From the NCBI GenBank assembly GCA_900554325.1, contig USHA01000018.1, forward strand, positions 1 to 28,569: DNA of 28,569 nucleotides, in the 5' to 3' direction. This document shows positions 22,359 to 28,569 of the stretch, in pieces. Origin of the DNA: an uncultured Collinsella sp. Lineage in GTDB: Bacteria > Actinomycetota > Coriobacteriia > Coriobacteriales > Coriobacteriaceae. Position numbers and translations under genes: made by a program. The notes below the pieces were generated by a model. That model was not told the DNA's origin, ran no database searches, and worked only from the letters and a program-made list of their open reading frames with translations. The first letter of the stretch is position 1. Every line of letters starts with the position of its first letter.

Positions 22359-23464
22359 TTCGCCGTCAACTGATCAATTTCCAAAACCGCAGCGTCGATG
22401 TCCGTGTCGGATTGGGCGCGTTCGAGGAGCTGTCGCGCATGTTTGCCTCGGCTGTGGGCAAGCCTAAGCGCGCGATGGTGGTTTGGAACTCCGCCTCGTC
22501 AGAACGTTTTGATGAGGTCGTCGAGCATGCGCTGGTCGACGCCGGTTTTGCCGTGTCGCTGCTCGTCCTCGAGGTTTCGCCTGCTGGTGCCACGCTGGCC
22601 GATGCCGATGCTATCTTTGGCGCCTTGTCTGCCAACGGCATTACCTGCGACGATCTGGTTGTCGCCGTTGGCGATGCCGCAACCTGCTCGGTTGTTAGCT
22701 GGTGCGCCAACCAGTGGTGCGGTCGCACCGAGTGCGCGCTGCTGCCGACGACGTTCGACGCCATGCTCACGGTCGCGACGACCATGAAGCCGCTCGTCGC
22801 CTCGTCGGCCAATGCGCTTCCCGCTATCGCGTTTCGTCCCGAACCGGGCTTGGTCGTGTGTGACCTCGACCTTGTTCGCGAGGCGGAACCCGAGGACCTC
22901 AAGTTCGGCTATGCGGTACTTGTTGGCACCATGCTTTCGAGCAGCAAGTCCCGCTGGAATCAGTTTACTGAGACCGTCCCCGAGATTCTCGCGGGCGAGG
23001 AGGTCGCACTCGTCAATGCCGTTCAATGGTCTCAGACTGCCCGCAAGGACGTGCTGACGGCCACGAACCCGAGCGCTCGCCATGCGCTCGATTTTGGCAA
23101 GACGGGGGAGCGCACCCTGCGCGCTTGCTTGGGCGATGCCGCTTCGCAGGTCCCTGCCTACCAGCTGTTGTCCGAGGGCATGCGCTTTGAGGCGCGCCTA
23201 GCACACGATGCCTGCGACTTCGATATCGACTACGTGTTTGATCTCGATGACTGCCTGGAGGACTTTGGAATCGAGGAGCTTGCCTTCGACTTGGAGCCTG
23301 CCGCATATATCGAGGAGTTCCGCAGACAGCAGTTTGTCCGCTCGAACCGCAGCATGCTGCCGCTGCCCGCGGCGCTCGGCGCCATTCGCCTAACGAGCGT
23401 CGAGGACGAGGTTCTTGAGCGCCATGCTCACGCCTACTTGGCTTCTCGCAAAGAACTTCTCTAA
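22355..23464 (+). CDS. AroB-family (3-dehydroquinate synthase-like) protein lacking metal-ligand histidines
   Basis: 369 residues in the normal aroK-aroB position, with the fold outline of 3-dehydroquinate synthase: an N-terminal Rossmann part ending in VVAVGDAAT, PTTFDAMLTV in place of PTTLLAQVDSS, CDLDLV, a PEDLKFG that matches AEVIKYG (the metal Glu is kept at E180), and RHALDFGKTGERTLRA (242-257) where real enzymes have LNxGHTFGHAIE. There the first zinc His is Lys (K249), and the LHGE His is absent as well (VPAYQLLSEGM). The GGG(V/A)xGD and GGKTxxN motifs are also degraded. It is therefore probably not a working dehydroquinate synthase but a pseudoenzyme or an enzyme with a changed role. 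The frame is intact and codon use is normal, so it is under selection. It starts in the ATGA overlap with aroK. Confidence 0.75.
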   Translation: MIRRQLINFQNRSVDVRVGLGAFEELSRMFASAVGKPKRAMVVWNSASSERFDEVVEHALVDAGFAVSLLVLEVSPAGATLADADAIFGALSANGITCDDLVVAVGDAATCSVVSWCANQWCGRTECALLPTTFDAMLTVATTMKPLVASSANALPAIAFRPEPGLVVCDLDLVREAEPEDLKFGYAVLVGTMLSSSKSRWNQFTETVPEILAGEEVALVNAVQWSQTARKDVLTATNPSARHALDFGKTGERTLRACLGDAASQVPAYQLLSEGMRFEARLAHDACDFDIDYVFDLDDCLEDFGIEELAFDLEPAAYIEEFRRQQFVRSNRSMLPLPAALGAIRLTSVEDEVLERHAHAYLASRKELL

Positions 23465-23470
23465 GATTTA

Positions 23471-23496
23471 TTGACATCCATCGTCTTTCGTATCAT
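23471..23496 (+). promoter_or_regulatory. Probable promoter of the aminopeptidase gene
   Basis: TTGACA (23471-23476, a perfect -35) is followed by TATCAT at 23491-23496. The spacing is 14 bases, shorter than ideal; a CATGTT at 17 bases is the alternative. Transcription would begin near 23503, at the base of the large hairpin. Confidence 0.55.
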
Positions 23497-23501
23497 GTTG
23501 A

Positions 23502-23564
23502 GGGGCGGGTTTCCAATCGGTTGCGGATCGCATGCGAATCCATCTTCCGATCGAGGCCCGTCCC
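23502..23564 (+). promoter_or_regulatory. Nested hairpin leader before the aminopeptidase gene
   Basis: Three stacked pairings form one long stem: GGGGCGGG (23502-23509) with CCCGTCCC (23557-23564), ATCGG (23516-23520) with CCGAT (23547-23551), and the near-palindrome GGATCGCATGCGAATCC at the tip. GTCTTT follows, too weak for a confident terminator. It could end the alaS operon, or it could be a 5' hairpin of the aminopeptidase mRNA. Confidence 0.6.
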
Positions 23565-23596
23565 GTCTTTATGGAGACAATAAGAAAGGAATCTGC

Positions 23597-24727
23597 ATGT
23601 CTGAGTTTGCTGCCGGTCCTGCCGGTCGTATCGAACGTGTCCGTGCCCTGATGGTCGAGCGCGGCTACGACGCTATCGTGGTACGCGACGAGGCCAATCT
23701 TCGTTGGCTCACGGGCGTGAAGGGCGTCTTCGACTACACCTTCGAGTTCCCGCACGCGGCGTTTATTACGGCTGACCATTGCCTGTTTCATACCGACTCG
23801 CGCTACCTCAACAGCTTTGAGGAGAACACGCCCGCCGGCAGCCCCTGGGTCTACGACATGGACGAGGGCACCATCCCCGGTTGGGTCGCCGGCAAGATCG
23901 CGGCCAACAAGTGCCGTGTCTGCGCTGTCGAGGACGACATGCAGATCAACTTCTACCAGGGTATCCAGCGTGGTCTGGAGGATCGTTCCGTCGCCTGCAT
24001 GTTGCCGCTGATGCATGACGACATTCGCAAGATGCGCGCCATCAAGGACGCCGAGGAGATCGAGCTCATGCGCCATGCGCAGTCGATTACCGACGCCGCC
24101 TTCCAGCACATGCTCGGCTTTGTTAAGCCCGGTATGACCGAGAAGCAGGTTCGCAACGAGCTCGAGAACTTTATGTTCGCCAACGGCGCCGACAGTCTGG
24201 CCTTTGGCTCTATTGTGGCAAGTGGTCCCAACACCGCCAACCCGCATGCCGTCCCGAGTGACCGCGTGATCGAGAAGGGCGACTTCGTCCTCATGGATTA
24301 CGGCGCGGGCTACTGCGATTATCGTTCCGACATGACGCGCACCGTCGTGATGGGCGAGCCTACCCAGGAGCAGCTCGACCTGTACGCGCTCGTACGCCGC
24401 ACCCACGAGGAGTGTGTCGCTGCTATCCATCCGGGCGTCGAGGGCAACGACATTTTCAAGCTTTCCAAGAAGATCATCGGCGATGCCGGCTATGGCGATT
24501 ACTACAACCATGGCCTGGGCCACGGCGTCGGTATCGACATCCATGAGCTTCCCAACTTCAACCGCAGCAAGAATATCATCGAGGTTGGCTCGGTTGTCAC
24601 CATGGAGCCCGGCGTGTACCTGCCCGGTGTGGGCGGCGTGCGCCTGGAGGACTACGGCGTGGTCACCGAGAACGGCTACGAGCCCTTCACCAAGACCCCG
24701 CACGACCTGCACGTCATCGATTGCTAG
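23597..24727 (+). CDS. M24B-family Xaa-Pro aminopeptidase / prolidase-like
   Basis: 376-residue metallopeptidase of the pita-bread fold that removes N-terminal residues before proline (or cuts Xaa-Pro dipeptides). The N-terminal creatinase-like domain (about 1-140) precedes the catalytic domain with all five metal ligands: D234 (LMDYGAGY), D245 (YRSDMTRT), H309 (GLGHGVGIDIHE), E337 (TMEPGVY) and E351 (VRLEDYG). The ATG at 23597 follows AAGAAAGGA by seven bases; the frame is open upstream through the hairpin, but there is no ribosome site there. It forms a single-gene unit between a promoter/hairpin and a strong terminator, in the common pepQ-efp arrangement. Confidence 0.93.
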   Translation: MSEFAAGPAGRIERVRALMVERGYDAIVVRDEANLRWLTGVKGVFDYTFEFPHAAFITADHCLFHTDSRYLNSFEENTPAGSPWVYDMDEGTIPGWVAGKIAANKCRVCAVEDDMQINFYQGIQRGLEDRSVACMLPLMHDDIRKMRAIKDAEEIELMRHAQSITDAAFQHMLGFVKPGMTEKQVRNELENFMFANGADSLAFGSIVASGPNTANPHAVPSDRVIEKGDFVLMDYGAGYCDYRSDMTRTVVMGEPTQEQLDLYALVRRTHEECVAAIHPGVEGNDIFKLSKKIIGDAGYGDYYNHGLGHGVGIDIHELPNFNRSKNIIEVGSVVTMEPGVYLPGVGGVRLEDYGVVTENGYEPFTKTPHDLHVIDC

Positions 24728-24749
24728 TCTACTTTGTAGATAGTTTGGT

Positions 24750-24795
24750 GCGGGGCGTTCGAAATGATTCGGACGCCCCGCGTTCTCTTTTTATG
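24750..24795 (+). terminator. Strong terminator after the aminopeptidase gene
   Basis: GCGGGGCGTTCGAA and TTCGGACGCCCCGC pair around an ATGA loop with one bulged G, followed by GTTCTCTTTTT. It begins 22 bases after the stop codon. Confidence 0.88.
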
Positions 24796-24823
24796 CGCTC
24801 GCTGCAGGCGAGCTCTGCAAGTG

Positions 24824-24829
24824 TATAAT
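24824..24829 (+). promoter_or_regulatory. -10 box of the efp operon promoter
   Basis: A perfect TATAAT within GTGTATAATTT, 57 bases before the efp ATG. No good -35 is found 16-18 bases upstream (GCTGCA region). The leader between has a small GGAC...GTCC pairing. Confidence 0.6.
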
Positions 24830-24886
24830 TTTGGTCGTATGTAATTTGGACGCTTGTGCGTTCTGTCCATAACAAGAAAGGTCGCT

Positions 24887-25450
24887 ATGCCTACCATTTC
24901 TACCGCCGACTTCAAGAACGGCCTCGGTCTCCGCATTAAGGACAAGGTCTACACCATCGTCGAGTTCCAGCATGTCAAGCCGGGCAAGGGCGGCGCGTTC
25001 GTGCGCTACAAGACCCGCGACATCAAGAGCGGCCGCGTCGTCGAGAACACCTGCAACGCCGGCACCAAGTTCGAGAGCGTCATGCTCACCACCCGTGAGT
25101 TCCAGTACCTCTACAACGATGGCGCCGACTACATCTTCATGGACAATGAGACCTATGAGCAGGTTCCCGTTCCCGAGGATATGGTGGGCGAGAACTCCAA
25201 GTGGCTGCGCGAGAACGACATTTGCCAGCTGCTCTTTGCCGACGACGAGCTCATGGGCGTGACCCCGCCGATGTTCATCGAGACCACCATCGTCCAGACC
25301 GACCCGGGCTTTAAGGGCGACACCGTCCAGGGTTCCACCAAGCCGGCCACGATCGACACCGGCGCTGTCATCCAGGTCCCCATGTACCTCAACGAGGGCG
25401 AGGTCATCAAGGTTGACACCCGCGACGGCAAGTTCGTCTCCCGCGTCTAG
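24887..25450 (+). CDS. efp: Elongation factor P
   Basis: 187 residues, three beta-barrel domains. EF-P binds between the P and E sites and relieves stalling at polyproline. The loop that carries the functional residue is VKPGKGGAFVRYK, with Lys at position 34; modification is uncertain because no epmA/epmB or ymfI-type gene is seen here. Domain II begins near TKFESVMLTTREFQYLY, and the C-terminal EF-P signature is VDTRDGKFVSRV. The ATG at 24887 follows AAGAAAGG. It is the first gene of a tight operon with asp23-like, nusB, xseB, tlyA, nadK and recN. Confidence 0.97.
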   Translation: MPTISTADFKNGLGLRIKDKVYTIVEFQHVKPGKGGAFVRYKTRDIKSGRVVENTCNAGTKFESVMLTTREFQYLYNDGADYIFMDNETYEQVPVPEDMVGENSKWLRENDICQLLFADDELMGVTPPMFIETTIVQTDPGFKGDTVQGSTKPATIDTGAVIQVPMYLNEGEVIKVDTRDGKFVSRV

Positions 25451-25474
25451 CAACCAACTCTTCTAGGAGGACTC

Positions 25475-25837
25475 ATGCCCCAGGAAATCAAGATTGACGG
25501 CATCGGCATTTCGCCCGATGTTCTGACCGCCATCGTCTCGCGCGCCGTGTCGGATGTCGAGGGCATCGCCTCCGTTGGCGTCAAGGACCTTGCCACCAAC
25601 CTTGTCTCCATGATGCTCTCGTCCAAGGCCCCGGCTTCCGAGCCGGCGGTCGAGGCCGAGGTCGTCGGCGACAAGCTCGCACTCACCGTGCGTGTCGTGG
25701 TGTTCTTTGGCTATCCGTTCAAGAAGCTCGCCGAGGCCGTTCGCGCCGCCGTGGTCGCCGCCATCGATGCCCAGGTGGGCGTCGAGGTCGAGCGCGTTGA
25801 CGTTTGCATCGACGGCCTCGTTTTCCCCAAGGAGTAA
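25475..25837 (+). CDS. Asp23/Gls24-family protein
   Basis: 120 residues with the family core: EIKIDGIGISPDVLTAIVSRAVSDVEGIASVGV at the start, then LALTVRVVVFFGYPFKKLAEAVRAAVVAAIDAQVGVEVERVDVCIDGL. Asp23 proteins (YqhY type) are small cytoplasmic, often membrane-associated proteins tied to envelope stress or to regulation of fatty acid synthesis; YqhY is likewise encoded near efp and nusB in Bacillus. The ribosome site AGGAGG lies five bases before the ATG. It stands 24 bases after efp and three bases before the nusB TTG start. Confidence 0.9.
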   Translation: MPQEIKIDGIGISPDVLTAIVSRAVSDVEGIASVGVKDLATNLVSMMLSSKAPASEPAVEAEVVGDKLALTVRVVVFFGYPFKKLAEAVRAAVVAAIDAQVGVEVERVDVCIDGLVFPKE

Positions 25838-25840
25838 CCT

Positions 25841-26428
25841 TTGAGCCTTAAGGTTTATCGCGGGCGCACGCTTGCCCGCAGTCAGGCGCTGCAGCTGCTG
25901 TTCCAGGCCGAAGCCACGGACAGCCCGCTCGAGCGCGTCCTCGAGGGCGATTTCCTGATCTCGAAGGGTCCCCTCGACCCCTATGCGCTGGAGCTTTGCC
26001 GCGGTGCCTACGAGCACATTGATCGCATCGATTGTGCCCTGCGCGCCGTCGCCAAGAACTGGGATCTTATGCGCATGCCCGGTGCCGACCGCAACCTGCT
26101 GCGTATCGCCGTCTACGAGATGCGCTTCCTCACCGACGAGGAGGTCTCGGACGCCATCGTCATCAACGAGGCCGTCGAGATCGCTAAGGCCTATGGTACC
26201 GACCAGTCCGCATCGTTTGTCAACGGCGTGCTGGGCAAGATCGCTCGCAGCGAGGAGCTGCCGGGCGAGGACCTGTACCAGGAGCTGCTGGCCGAGGATC
26301 GCGCTCGCGAGGAGGCACAGGCTGCCGAGGCAGCCGCCAAGGTCGCTGCTGCTCAGGCTGCCGCCGGTGTACTTGACGAGGATGCGGACGCTGCTGGGGC
26401 CGTCGAGGCCGACTCCGTCGAGGAGTAG
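25841..26428 (+). CDS. nusB: Transcription antitermination factor NusB with acidic Ala-rich tail
   Basis: All-helical RNA-binding protein that, with NusE (S10), binds boxA of rRNA leaders for antitermination and ribosome assembly. The NusB core is residues 1-140: RTLARSQALQLLFQAE, LAKNWDLMRMPGADRNLLRIAVYEM, ISDAIVINEAVEIAKAYGTDQSASFVNGVLGKI. The last 45 or so residues (AREEAQAAEAAAKVAAAQAAAG ... ) are a low-complexity Ala/Glu/Asp tail not found in E. coli NusB (139 residues). The start is the TTG at 25841, six to seven bases after AAGGAG, since no ATG precedes the family N-terminus. The stop is two bases before xseB. Confidence 0.93.
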   Translation: MSLKVYRGRTLARSQALQLLFQAEATDSPLERVLEGDFLISKGPLDPYALELCRGAYEHIDRIDCALRAVAKNWDLMRMPGADRNLLRIAVYEMRFLTDEEVSDAIVINEAVEIAKAYGTDQSASFVNGVLGKIARSEELPGEDLYQELLAEDRAREEAQAAEAAAKVAAAQAAAGVLDEDADAAGAVEADSVEE

Positions 26429-26430
26429 CC

Positions 26431-26697
26431 ATGCCAGAGGGTTCCGTCCGCAACTTCGATGAGATCTCGGATCGCCTGGACCAGATCATCGCCACCGTTC
26501 GCTCCAAGGATACGTCCTTGGAGCGTTCGCTCGATTTGTTTGACGAGGCGATTGAGCTGGGCTCCCGAGCGGTCGATATGGTCGACAAGTTTGAGCTGAC
26601 GCCGCGTGAGGCCGACAAGCTCGAGCAGGAATACGATGAGGATGCGGCAAACGAGTCCCAAGATAGACAGGCTGCATCTCCGGATACGAATGGTTGA
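26431..26697 (+). CDS. xseB: Exodeoxyribonuclease VII small subunit
   Basis: 88 residues. The core NFDEISDRLDQIIATVRSKDTSLERSLDLFDEAIELGSRAVDMVDK is the coiled helical hairpin of XseB, with the typical L-x-L-F-x-E-(A/G) motif. It joins the large subunit XseA in Exo VII, which degrades single-stranded DNA from both ends. The tail is acidic and disordered. xseA, usually next to xseB, is not in this window. The ATG follows GTCGAGGAG(TAGCC). The TGA overlaps the tlyA ATG (TGATG). Confidence 0.9.
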   Translation: MPEGSVRNFDEISDRLDQIIATVRSKDTSLERSLDLFDEAIELGSRAVDMVDKFELTPREADKLEQEYDEDAANESQDRQAASPDTNG

Positions 26698-27509
26698 TGG
26701 CATTCATGAAACGCGTGCGTCTCGATGACGAACTGATTTCACAGGGCATCTGCGCCGATCGCGCGGATGCCCTTCGCACTCTTATGGCCGGCTTGGTTTC
26801 GAGTGGCGGTGAGCGTTTGACCTCTCCGGGGCTCAAGGTGACGCCGGGCCTGCCACTGCACGTTAAGGGGCGCATCCCGTATGTTGGGCGCGGCGGCCTT
26901 AAGCTCGAGGGCGCGCTCGATGCGTTTGGGATCGATCCGACGGACCTTGCTTGCCTCGATGTGGGATGCTCCACGGGCGGCTTTACTGATTGCCTGCTCA
27001 AGCGCGGCGCCGCGACCGTTGTCTCGGTCGACGTGGGCCGTGCCCAGTTTGATTGGTCGCTGCGCCAAGACGATCGCGTGACGCTCCACGAGCGCACGAA
27101 TGTGACGCAGTTGCCCGAGCTCGGCTACGGCGCTGCTATTGACCTGGCTGTGTGCGATGTGTCGTTTACGAGTATCGCGAATATCATCGACGCCGTGCTG
27201 GCGTGCCTGAAGCCTTCGGGTTCGTTTTGCACGCTCGTAAAGCCGCAGTTTGAGGCGCCGGCTGCGCTGGTGGGCGAGGGCGGTATCGTGACCGACCCTG
27301 CCGTCCGCCGCGATACACTCGTGGCGGCGATTGAGCTCTTTGCCGCCAAGGGCCTGTTCCCGCTCGATGTGTGCGTGTCGCCAATCCATGGCGCTAAGGG
27401 CAACGTTGAGTTTTTCCTGTACGGCACGAGGTTTGCCCCCGGCGAGCGCGCCGAAGATGAGTTGCAATCCCAGGTATCGGCTTTGAGCGAGAAAGCGGCA
27501 ACGCTATGA
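26697..27509 (+). CDS. tlyA: TlyA-family 16S/23S rRNA 2'-O-methyltransferase (hemolysin A homologue)
   Basis: 270 residues: an N-terminal S4 domain (about 4-60, KRVRLDDELISQGICADRADALRTLMAGLV) and a Rossmann methyltransferase with SAM motif LDVGCSTGGFTDCL (87-100), then DVSFTSI and VKPQFEAP, and the K-D-K-E type residues of FtsJ-like enzymes. TlyA methylates 2'-O of cytidines in 23S and often 16S rRNA and sets capreomycin sensitivity in mycobacteria. The start at the ATG at 26697 overlaps the xseB stop by one base; an ATG at 26706 is the alternative. The gene ends in the ATGA overlap with nadK; tlyA-nadK-recN is a conserved order in Gram-positives. Confidence 0.92.
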   Translation: MAFMKRVRLDDELISQGICADRADALRTLMAGLVSSGGERLTSPGLKVTPGLPLHVKGRIPYVGRGGLKLEGALDAFGIDPTDLACLDVGCSTGGFTDCLLKRGAATVVSVDVGRAQFDWSLRQDDRVTLHERTNVTQLPELGYGAAIDLAVCDVSFTSIANIIDAVLACLKPSGSFCTLVKPQFEAPAALVGEGGIVTDPAVRRDTLVAAIELFAAKGLFPLDVCVSPIHGAKGNVEFFLYGTRFAPGERAEDELQSQVSALSEKAATL

Positions 27510-28366
27510 AGGTCTTTCTGGTTCCCAATTACTACAAGCAAGAGGCGGTCGAGAGCGGCCTGATGCTCGAGCTCTGGCTGACGCGCCAGGGCTACGAGGT
27601 TGCATGGGCTGCCGACCAGCGCTCCAAGATCCAGAGCACGCCCGATGTTGACGATGCCGACTTGGTCATCACGCTCGGCGGCGACGGCACACTGCTGCGC
27701 GCCGCCCGTATTCTCAACTACCGCGAGATTCCCATTTTGGGTCTTTCCTATGGCCACCTGGGCTTTTTGACGGCGGCCAGTCCCGAGGAACGCGATATTT
27801 TGCAGGTTGTGAGCGATGCCCTGTCCGGTGAGCTCCACGTGAGCCGCCGCGCCACCATCGCCGCGGATATCGTCTCGGTGCGCGATGACGGCACGAAGGA
27901 TGTCGTGCGTTCGTTCGCCCTCAACGATATGGCGCTCACGCGTGGGCCCCTGTCCGATATGGTCGAGTTTGACATCACGGTGTCCGGCCATCATATCGAT
28001 CGCCTGCGCGGTGACGGTGTCGTCGTGTCGACGGCGACCGGCTCTACGGGCTATGCGCTCTCCGCCGGCGGCCCTATCGTCAGCCCTGATTACACGGGCA
28101 TGGTTTGCGTGCCGATTGCTCCGCATACCATTCAGGCTCGCGCCTTCTTGACCTCGCCGAGTGATGTCGTCGAAATCTTTATGTCCGATGATCGCCCGAG
28201 CGTGCCTGCCATCGCTATCGACGGACAGTTTATTACCTGCGATGGCACGGTCGAGAGCGTGGCTGTTCGTCGCGGTCCCGGCGATGTGCTGCTGCTGGAT
28301 TACGGCCCCGAGAGCTTCTATAACTCGGTGAGCCGCGTGTTCTATGGAGTGCGCCATGATCGATGA
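27506..28366 (+). CDS. nadK: NAD kinase
   Basis: 286 residues. Phosphorylates NAD to NADP. The family motif GGDGTLLRAAR (58-68) is complete, as are LGHLGFLT-like LSYGHLGFLTA, the ALNDMAL (NE/D) motif and the C-terminal GDGVVVSTATGSTGYALSAGGP segment followed by the APHT stretch. The ATG at 27506 overlaps the tlyA stop (ATGA), and the 3' end overlaps recN by 11 bases, so translation of all three is coupled. Confidence 0.95.
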   Translation: MKVFLVPNYYKQEAVESGLMLELWLTRQGYEVAWAADQRSKIQSTPDVDDADLVITLGGDGTLLRAARILNYREIPILGLSYGHLGFLTAASPEERDILQVVSDALSGELHVSRRATIAADIVSVRDDGTKDVVRSFALNDMALTRGPLSDMVEFDITVSGHHIDRLRGDGVVVSTATGSTGYALSAGGPIVSPDYTGMVCVPIAPHTIQARAFLTSPSDVVEIFMSDDRPSVPAIAIDGQFITCDGTVESVAVRRGPGDVLLLDYGPESFYNSVSRVFYGVRHDR

Positions 28367-28569
28367 GCTGCAGGTTTCCAACATCGCGCTCATTCGCGAG
28401 GCGACGTTGGTTCCGAGTACCGGCTTGACCGTCCTGACCGGCGAGACCGGTGCTGGCAAGACCGCGCTGCTCTCGGCGCTCAAGCTCATTTTGGGCGAGC
28501 GCGCGGATTCGTCGACGGTTCGCGAGGGCGAGGCGCTTGCCAGCGTCGAGGCGCGCCTGTTTGACGGCC
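28356..28569 (+). CDS. recN: DNA repair protein RecN, N-terminal part (cut by window end)
   Basis: The first 71 residues are seen: MIDELQVSNIALIREATL, then Walker A GETGAGKTALLSALKLILGERAD (GETGAGKT at 29-36). This is the SMC-like ATPase head of RecN, which acts in double-strand break repair. The ATG at 28356 has GGAG seven bases upstream and lies inside the end of nadK. The coiled coil and the C-terminal half are outside the window. Confidence 0.93.
   Translation, partial: MIDELQVSNIALIREATLVPSTGLTVLTGETGAGKTALLSALKLILGERADSSTVREGEALASVEARLFDG

Noticed and set aside
23468..24712. 414-residue frame antisense to the M24 aminopeptidase
   Set aside because: Shadow frame; the plus-strand protein has all five metal ligands.
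1..28569. CRISPR arrays, tRNA or rRNA genes
   Set aside because: No regularly spaced repeats, no tRNA cloverleaf and no rRNA-like sequence were noticed on reading both strands.

Overview
The window looks like a chromosomal segment of a Collinsella-type member of the Coriobacteriia (Actinomycetota). The reasons are a high-GC background with strong GC3 bias, the housekeeping order alaS-ruvX-mltG-yqeG-aroK-aroB-like-pepQ-efp-asp23-nusB-xseB-tlyA-nadK-recN, a sigma-B-type factor next to an RsbW-like protein, and a T-box leader on ileS. The genus is inferred from gene order and protein style, not from a database search.

Left edge (1-3218): an AT-rich fragment of a peptidase S51-like gene, then a complete IS3/IS150-type insertion sequence with both inverted repeats and a 3-bp TTA duplication. 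Next come three tandem terminator-like hairpins oriented leftwards, behind a leftward iron-type alcohol/glycerol dehydrogenase gene. This is the accessory-looking part of the window.

Centre left (3219-8516): a T-box riboswitch with an Ile (ATC) specifier and a clear terminator/antiterminator switch in front of ileS. After ileS lies a gene-free but highly structured 400-bp stretch with several palindromes, then lspA and an RluA/RluD-family pseudouridine synthase, overlapping by one base.

Centre (8517-16600): a membrane glycosyltransferase closed by a hairpin that also occurs at 2084-2126; an A24 prepilin peptidase followed by a dGTPase-type HD hydrolase; rarA; then a tight four-gene run of DUF948 protein, a degenerate RsbW-like protein, a sigma-B/F-type sigma factor and an AI-2E/PerM-family transporter. 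A small AT-rich membrane-protein gene sits on the other strand.

Right (16680-28569): alaS has its own promoter and heads a compact operon through ruvX, mltG, a YqeG phosphatase, shikimate kinase and an AroB-family protein that has lost its metal-binding histidines. An M24 aminopeptidase follows behind a large nested hairpin. After a strong terminator, efp begins a second compact operon that runs out of the window inside recN. Most genes serve translation (IleRS, AlaRS, EF-P, RluD-like, TlyA), DNA repair or replication (RuvX, RarA, XseB, RecN, Dgt) and cell envelope (LspA, MltG, glycosyltransferase).

The points most worth a second look are the AroB-like pseudoenzyme, the RsbW-like protein without an N-box, the structured DNA at 6503-6781, the repeated GGGGACAGGCACC hairpin, the frame break in the transposase and the 5'-end hairpin before the aminopeptidase. 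No wholly new multi-gene system was evident.
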